A DNA stretch of 64,000 nt from Candidatus Leptofilum proximum. GTDB taxonomy: Bacteria > Chloroflexota > Anaerolineae > Promineifilales > Promineifilaceae. The notes under the pieces were generated by a model, which saw only the letters and a list, made by a program, of their open reading frames with translations, did not search any database and was not told where the DNA came from. Made by a program: the position numbers and the translations under genes. Below are positions 59,862-64,000 of this stretch, one piece after another (positions within the stretch are counted from its first letter, which is position 1; each line of letters starts with the position of its first letter). The DNA lies in assembly GCA_016710325.1 (NCBI GenBank), contig JADJXK010000002.1, forward strand, positions 4,774,001 to 4,838,000. The letters run 5' to 3'.

Positions 59862-61016
59862 TTAAACAAAATTGACTTGTTCTATTGGACGAACAAAGTC
59901 TATTGGGGCAAGAATAGATCCATCTCTTAAAATGCTAAGTCCATCATAAAATGGGCTTGGTAACTCAAAACCTATTATATTGCCTTGAAATCGGGCACCT
60001 TGTTTTGCAGTTTTGACAATAAAACTGAAAATTTGTTCGCTAAGACCAAAAAATGTCGCCCGGGATGCGTTAAGGTTTGCTCGATCCCATTCAAAGAAAT
60101 TTTCCGATCCAGACCAAAATCTAGGGGGCCAAGTTTTATAAAAATAACCCCCAACAAAGCGTGCTCCTGCCAGGGGACCAGCAATCAATTCCCAAACTAT
60201 CGCTGGAAAGTTAAGTTCCTCAGGCACTAAATAGTTATAAAGTAATGATGAGGCTAATAATGGCTGGTTAAGCTTATCCGCAATATATGAGTAATGCGTA
60301 GCGATAACCCTTGCAGATAGAAATCCCTGATCATCATTTAGACTTTCTTCACCGGGCGATCGAGGATCTTCTGCATAAATAGTCGTGCTAACATTGCTTC
60401 TATCCTTTTCTGTGGCGTAGCGCGTACCCACTATATATCCTTTTACACTTAGCTCTTTGCCATTATTATCTTTCACCACTACTCGACTGAACTGTTTACG
60501 CCATTTGTTGAATTCAGCATTTTTAAAACTGATTGCTCTATATCTTCCTTTTGCCTCAGCAAGATATACACCTTTGGTGTCAGCACAAAGATAATCGGGG
60601 GCGTCTCCAGAAAATTGCCTTTCAATTCTGACCTGTCCAGCTCTCGACTGAGCCCCTTTATTTAATACATGTTCCATGTGGGCAAAATAAGAAATATTCA
60701 AGAACTTGTCCAAAAACCAGCGACAAAAGGCTTGTCCAAGTTCGTTAGATCGATGCCTTCGTGCGGCCGTTGAGAATCCCAGCCCATCCCCGCTTAATCG
60801 AAAATCCGGGTCTCTGCTTAAAAACTGCAAATACTCAAAATGAACTGGGTCCGGATCTGGGGGCAATCTTCCATATGTATCAAGGTAGTAGTGATGATAC
60901 AACTCCGCGAGATTTATTTTCACCTCTTCCAAATACCCTGAGGAGACATCGGAATCTCTGAGGGGTAGAGGTATTGGATCGAATTTGTTTAAATAGATGC
61001 TTACAGATCGTTCCAT
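59862..61016 (-). CDS. Putative PD-(D/E)xK-type nuclease-like protein
   Basis: A 384-residue protein of no family I can name. Residues about 125-175 contain a restriction-endonuclease-like core: Asp in SGDAPDYLCAD, then GVYLAEAKGRYR with Glu-x-Lys, preceded by a helix with ELGQAFCRWFLDKF. Such a core suggests DNA binding or cleavage. The C-terminal half is mixed alpha/beta (VGGYFYKTWPPRFW, ATFFGLSEQIFSFIV). It is A+T-rich, stands alone between the recombinase and an ISL3 element, and is probably part of the accessory gene set. The assignment as a nuclease rests on the motif only. Confidence 0.55.
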   Translation of the reverse strand: MERSVSIYLNKFDPIPLPLRDSDVSSGYLEEVKINLAELYHHYYLDTYGRLPPDPDPVHFEYLQFLSRDPDFRLSGDGLGFSTAARRHRSNELGQAFCRWFLDKFLNISYFAHMEHVLNKGAQSRAGQVRIERQFSGDAPDYLCADTKGVYLAEAKGRYRAISFKNAEFNKWRKQFSRVVVKDNNGKELSVKGYIVGTRYATEKDRSNVSTTIYAEDPRSPGEESLNDDQGFLSARVIATHYSYIADKLNQPLLASSLLYNYLVPEELNFPAIVWELIAGPLAGARFVGGYFYKTWPPRFWSGSENFFEWDRANLNASRATFFGLSEQIFSFIVKTAKQGARFQGNIIGFELPSPFYDGLSILRDGSILAPIDFVRPIEQVNFV

Positions 61017-61031
61017 TTCTTATTTTTATTA

Positions 61032-62425
61032 GGTTCTTTGGGAACTCATGGGGTTGACAGCAAATGTGGGTCAGGCAATGAAATGCCGATACCCATTCAG
61101 GTCAAGCCACAGACGGCGAAACAGACTGTCAACCCGTTTGAGACCATAAGAACGCCTGGTGATCGTTTTCAATTTATTGTTGAGTCCCTCAACAAAACCA
61201 CTGCTGGCTCGTTTGTCAAAATAATTGGCAATTTCATCCAAGTGGTTATGCAGGGACTTGAGAAATTTGTCGAAGCAAGTGAGCGCCGCGCGCTTCACTT
61301 TGGAGGCCCATTTTGCAGACGCTGCCGTCCTTGAGTCAAGCTCAGGTCCAGGTTGAAGATAGCGGTCAGCTCTTCACGCAAGGTGTAGGCTTGATGCAGG
61401 CGTGGCGTATAGTGGAACAGGCGGCGCAATCGAACCTTATCATCCTCATCGAGATTGTCATAGTTGTGGCGCAATACCCAGTGCAGGCCGTGGCACACCT
61501 CTTGGTAAGTCGCTTCGGGTAATTCCCGGCGTAAGCGGCGCAGTTCCTGCATACGCAACGTGTCGAAATCGTCCCGATAGCTCCGGGCCACATGGAACCG
61601 GTCAATGACTACTTTGGCTTCGACTTGAGGATGAGCCGTCAGGAAATCGGCGATGGCGCCCAGATAGCCATCCCACATATCGGTGCAGAAGGTGTGGATG
61701 GTGGCATGCAGCCGTCGAGGAATCGTCATGAGAAAGTCGCTCACCGTCTTTTTTTTCGATCCTTGAGCACCGCCAGGATGAGGACAGTCCCATCATCCTG
61801 GCGAGCGGTCAGCACGGCGCGGTAGCTTTGGCGCCCTTTCTTGTGGGCCACTTCGTCAATGCCGATGCTGCCCAGGTTCTGGACCTGCTCCCAGTTGACT
61901 TCTTCCTCAACTTGACGCTCCAGGGCACCCACAACGGCATCGTAGCCCAGGTTCTCTTTCAGGCTGACATCAGCCACCGTGCTGCCGATGAGCAGTTTCA
62001 TCAGGTACCGGTCATAGGCTTTGGTGTGCGGGCTGCGCTGGTCATACCATTTCAATGTCTGTGTCGTGGTCGGATGGTGTAAACAGGTGGGGCATTGTGC
62101 CCGTCGTGGTCGAATCTCGATAGTCGTCTCTTGCCCCAGGATAGGCAAATGACGCAAACGCACCGTCTGACCATGGCCATAGTTGCAGGCAATCTCTTGT
62201 TTACAAACGCCACATTGGGTTGTGTCGCGGCGACTTTCAACCGTAATAATGAATTTACCGTCTTGTGTGTGCTTGGTAGCAAGCACATCAACCTGAGGAA
62301 TATCTAGGGGAAAACTGATTCTGGCAGGGGTAGATATGGGCATGGGTTTCACTCCGTTTTTGAAAATGTCTGCCATTCTACATCACCACCATATCTGGGT
62401 ACACCCCTTGTATTCCCAAAGAACC
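61032..62425 (-). mobile_element. ISL3-family insertion sequence
   Basis: A 1394-bp element. The ends GGTTCTTTGGGAACTCATGG (then GGT) at 61032-61054 and the complement of ACCCCTTGTATTCCCAAAGA (then ACC) at 62403-62425 form 23-bp inverted repeats with two or three mismatches. The 8-bp duplication TTTTATTA flanks both sides exactly (61024-61031 and 62426-62433), showing a fairly recent insertion. Confidence 0.95.
61071..62376 (-). pseudogene. ISL3 transposase, frameshifted
   Basis: Three frames in order: the first (62376 to 61741) has the zinc-binding N-terminus (TTQCGVCKQEIACNYGHGQT, ECPTCL-like CPTCLHH) and first catalytic Asp in IGIDEVAHKKG; the second (to 61295) has the second Asp in VVIDRFHVAR; the third (to 61071) has the Glu in SSGFVEGLNNKLK. 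The first junction is a run of eight A, where slippage restores DRKKKTVSDFL. The second is a one-base loss near GCAAAATGGG, without which the frame would read RLQKWASKVKRAAL; this looks like a true mutation, so the element is probably not autonomous. Confidence 0.85.
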
Positions 62426-62623
62426 TTTTATTATTTAATATCATTTACAACTAAGGAAGCAAAAGACGTTGGTTGATCATCCAAGCTTTGAAAAGAGAGT
62501 AATTAAAATCGTTGCGAATTTTACCAATGCATAATTCAAAATAAACGATCGCAATCGTGTCATAGGTTAGGCCAAGTACCATATATCAGAACATATGATG
62601 CATATTGTGGAGAGGTTGCTCCT

Positions 62624-64000
62624 TTAACTTTCTTCTTGATAGAGTTGTAAGGCGAGATAATATGGGTTGGACAAATCAAAGCCCATATCAAGGGTGGGTT
62701 CAATGTCCTTGAAGCCGACGTACATCAGGCACATCAGCTGGAGGCCGGAGAATTGCTCACCGGGCAGGCTGTTCAGTGTGTATTTCTGCTCCGGGTCGGC
62801 ATAATCCAGGCCGCGCTGGCCGAGCATGGCAATTTCGGAGACGATGGGGAATATCTGGTCCCGGTTGAGCTTCTCAAACCGACGCAGAGCGCTCAGGCAG
62901 TACATAATCGCCGCTGGCTCTTTCTCTTTGAGCAGGGCTTCGTTGCTGGCCCCGCCCGCTTCTGCCACCGGCCGTTTTTCATCTTTACGCCAGCCGTACC
63001 AGGCCTCCAACTTGAGCTGGCTGGCTACCTTATCTACCAGGTCATACTCATCCCCCGGCTGGTACGCCTCCATCGTCTCCAGCCACAAGCTGAACAGCTC
63101 TCGGCCAGGCCGTAGGTAGCGGGTGGATTCATACGGGTCAGTGAAGTTGGTACGGCCATTGTACAGATGGTCGGTGAAAACGGCATAAGCCGCGTTCATG
63201 GTTAGGTTGGCATTGTAGATAAGCCGGGGCGACAACCGCTTGACCTGACTATCAGTCAGCACCTGCAAGTTATCGGCCATCGTCTGGGTCAGGGAAATAA
63301 GCTGCACCGGGCGCAGCTCCGGATGGTTGTGATACAGAGTATGTTCAATCATCATGTCCAGCGGCAGGTTAAACAGCTGGGTGACCAGGCCGGAAATGAT
63401 TTGCGTGACAAAGGTTTCCAGCATGTCACCCAGCGCGCCGGAACGTTTCAGCTGACTGATTTCCGGCAGAACGGCCGTTTCGGCCGCCTCACGGGTTGCC
63501 GGGGTGGTAATGAAGAAGCGGTTGTTGTCCGCCTGGCGTGCGGCCGTTTCCAGGTTGATATGCTCCAGTTCATGAGCCATCAGGTGCGGCACGATGGTAG
63601 GAGCACTGTCCTTGTAGCGCACTACATGACGCGAACGGTTATGGTGCCAGGCGATTTCAGCCACGGCCATCGTGCCGATGCTATTGTCCGGCACCAGCTC
63701 GATTTCCACACCACCAGCAGCTTCTACCTCGTCCCGCAGCTGGCGCACATAGGCCATGTACTTCTCAGGATTGGCTTTCACCAGTTCCAGATTGGCCTGA
63801 CGATACAGGCGCCACGCCTCTTGATAGACGCCTTCACTGCGAATATCCACTGAAGCCGGTTGGGCAAAGAGGGACTCCAGTGTCTCCACCGCTTTCTGAT
63901 ATTGTTCCTGGCGCATGTAGACAAGAGCCAGGCCAAAGCCGGCATTAGGATAACTGGGGTCTGCGGCCAGCGCTTGTTCAAAGAGGGGAATGGCTTCGTC
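62624..64000 (-). CDS. TPR-containing HExxH-type metallopeptidase-like protein, 5' end outside window
   Basis: About 458 residues are visible; the frame continues past the right edge. The first visible residues are a TPR unit (DEAIPLFEQALAADPSYPNA, then GFGLALVYMRQEQYQKAVET). The middle holds HLMAHELEHINLETA, an HExxH-like zinc motif (HELEH) in a helix, followed by long helical regions (MIEHTLYHNHPELRPVQLI). The C-terminus ends LALQLYQEES. It appears to be a TPR-fused zinc-peptidase-like protein of unknown substrate. It lies just right of the ISL3 element, in DNA that again contains the resident palindrome. Confidence 0.7.
   Translation of the reverse strand, partial: DEAIPLFEQALAADPSYPNAGFGLALVYMRQEQYQKAVETLESLFAQPASVDIRSEGVYQEAWRLYRQANLELVKANPEKYMAYVRQLRDEVEAAGGVEIELVPDNSIGTMAVAEIAWHHNRSRHVVRYKDSAPTIVPHLMAHELEHINLETAARQADNNRFFITTPATREAAETAVLPEISQLKRSGALGDMLETFVTQIISGLVTQLFNLPLDMMIEHTLYHNHPELRPVQLISLTQTMADNLQVLTDSQVKRLSPRLIYNANLTMNAAYAVFTDHLYNGRTNFTDPYESTRYLRPGRELFSLWLETMEAYQPGDEYDLVDKVASQLKLEAWYGWRKDEKRPVAEAGGASNEALLKEKEPAAIMYCLSALRRFEKLNRDQIFPIVSEIAMLGQRGLDYADPEQKYTLNSLPGEQFSGLQLMCLMYVGFKDIEPTLDMGFDLSNPYYLALQLYQEES

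Noticed and set aside
1..64000. rRNA or tRNA genes
   Set aside because: No conserved rRNA stretches or cloverleaf with a clear T-loop motif was recognised on either strand, though a dedicated search was not possible.

Overview
The window looks like a chromosomal stretch from a filamentous-type Chloroflexota (Anaerolineae/Caldilineae-like) bacterium. This is inference, based on long Thr/Pro-rich lipoprotein linkers, many very large NACHT/HEAT/GAF proteins, an amylosucrase plus trehalose synthase sugar cluster and moderately GC-rich DNA. A second signature is the palindrome ACGGCCGT. I counted about 66 exact copies by eye between 1 and 42.8 kb, none between 42.8 and 58.8 kb, and two after that. 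It behaves like a highly iterated palindrome of the resident genome and so marks the middle-right block as probably acquired DNA.

Layout. 1-11 kb: ordinary genes on the plus strand (cupredoxin, cupin, alpha/beta hydrolase, membrane proteins, NHL-propeller protein, SRPBCC protein). They include two nearly identical SnoaL-like genes whose duplicated upstream regions carry three 11-bp direct repeats resembling a PHO box. These are followed by homocysteine methyltransferase, a GNAT acetyltransferase, a YugP-type peptidase and two membrane peptides of 32 and 38 residues. 11.7-24 kb: a minus-strand signalling block. It holds a 1681-residue AAA/multi-GAF histidine kinase, translationally coupled to a receiver, kinase-fold (TCAD9-like) and SIR2-like fusion, then an AAA ATPase with a winged helix. 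Upstream lies a NACHT protein carrying a sulfatase-modifying-factor (C-type lectin) domain. 24.3-36 kb: a minus-strand sugar regulon. It comprises a LacI repressor with a clear promoter and operator, an ABC importer (binding protein and two permeases, no ATPase), alpha-glucosidase, trehalose synthase, amylosucrase and fructokinase. Sucrose split by amylosucrase would give fructose for the kinase.

36-64 kb is accessory and defence-rich. It opens with a 5'-truncated phospholipase D gene. Next come two giant NACHT-HEAT proteins in divergent orientation, one with an XRE-like helix-turn-helix and one with an effector-associated (death-like) domain. Three copies of an 85-bp repeat bracket them. A CALIN-like segment then carries integron attC-type sites and a two-gene cassette coding for a catalytically dead trypsin-fold membrane protein and a Trypco1 protein. 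After it sits a nuclease/SF2-helicase pair whose nuclease gene is split exactly at a TA by an IS630 element. Next is an unusual fusion of a HEPN RNase-like domain, a zinc ribbon and the target-recognition part of an MmeI-type DNA methyltransferase, with no methyltransferase domain. The segment ends with another attC-like site, a tyrosine recombinase, a PD-(D/E)xK-like protein, an ISL3 element with 8-bp target duplication, and a partial TPR-peptidase at the right edge.

The most novel candidates are the HEPN-zinc ribbon-TRD fusion, the attC-borne pseudoprotease/Trypco1 cassette, the repeat-bracketed NACHT-HEAT genes and the kinase/REC-TCAD9-SIR2/AAA cassette. All family assignments are from reading motifs, without any database search.
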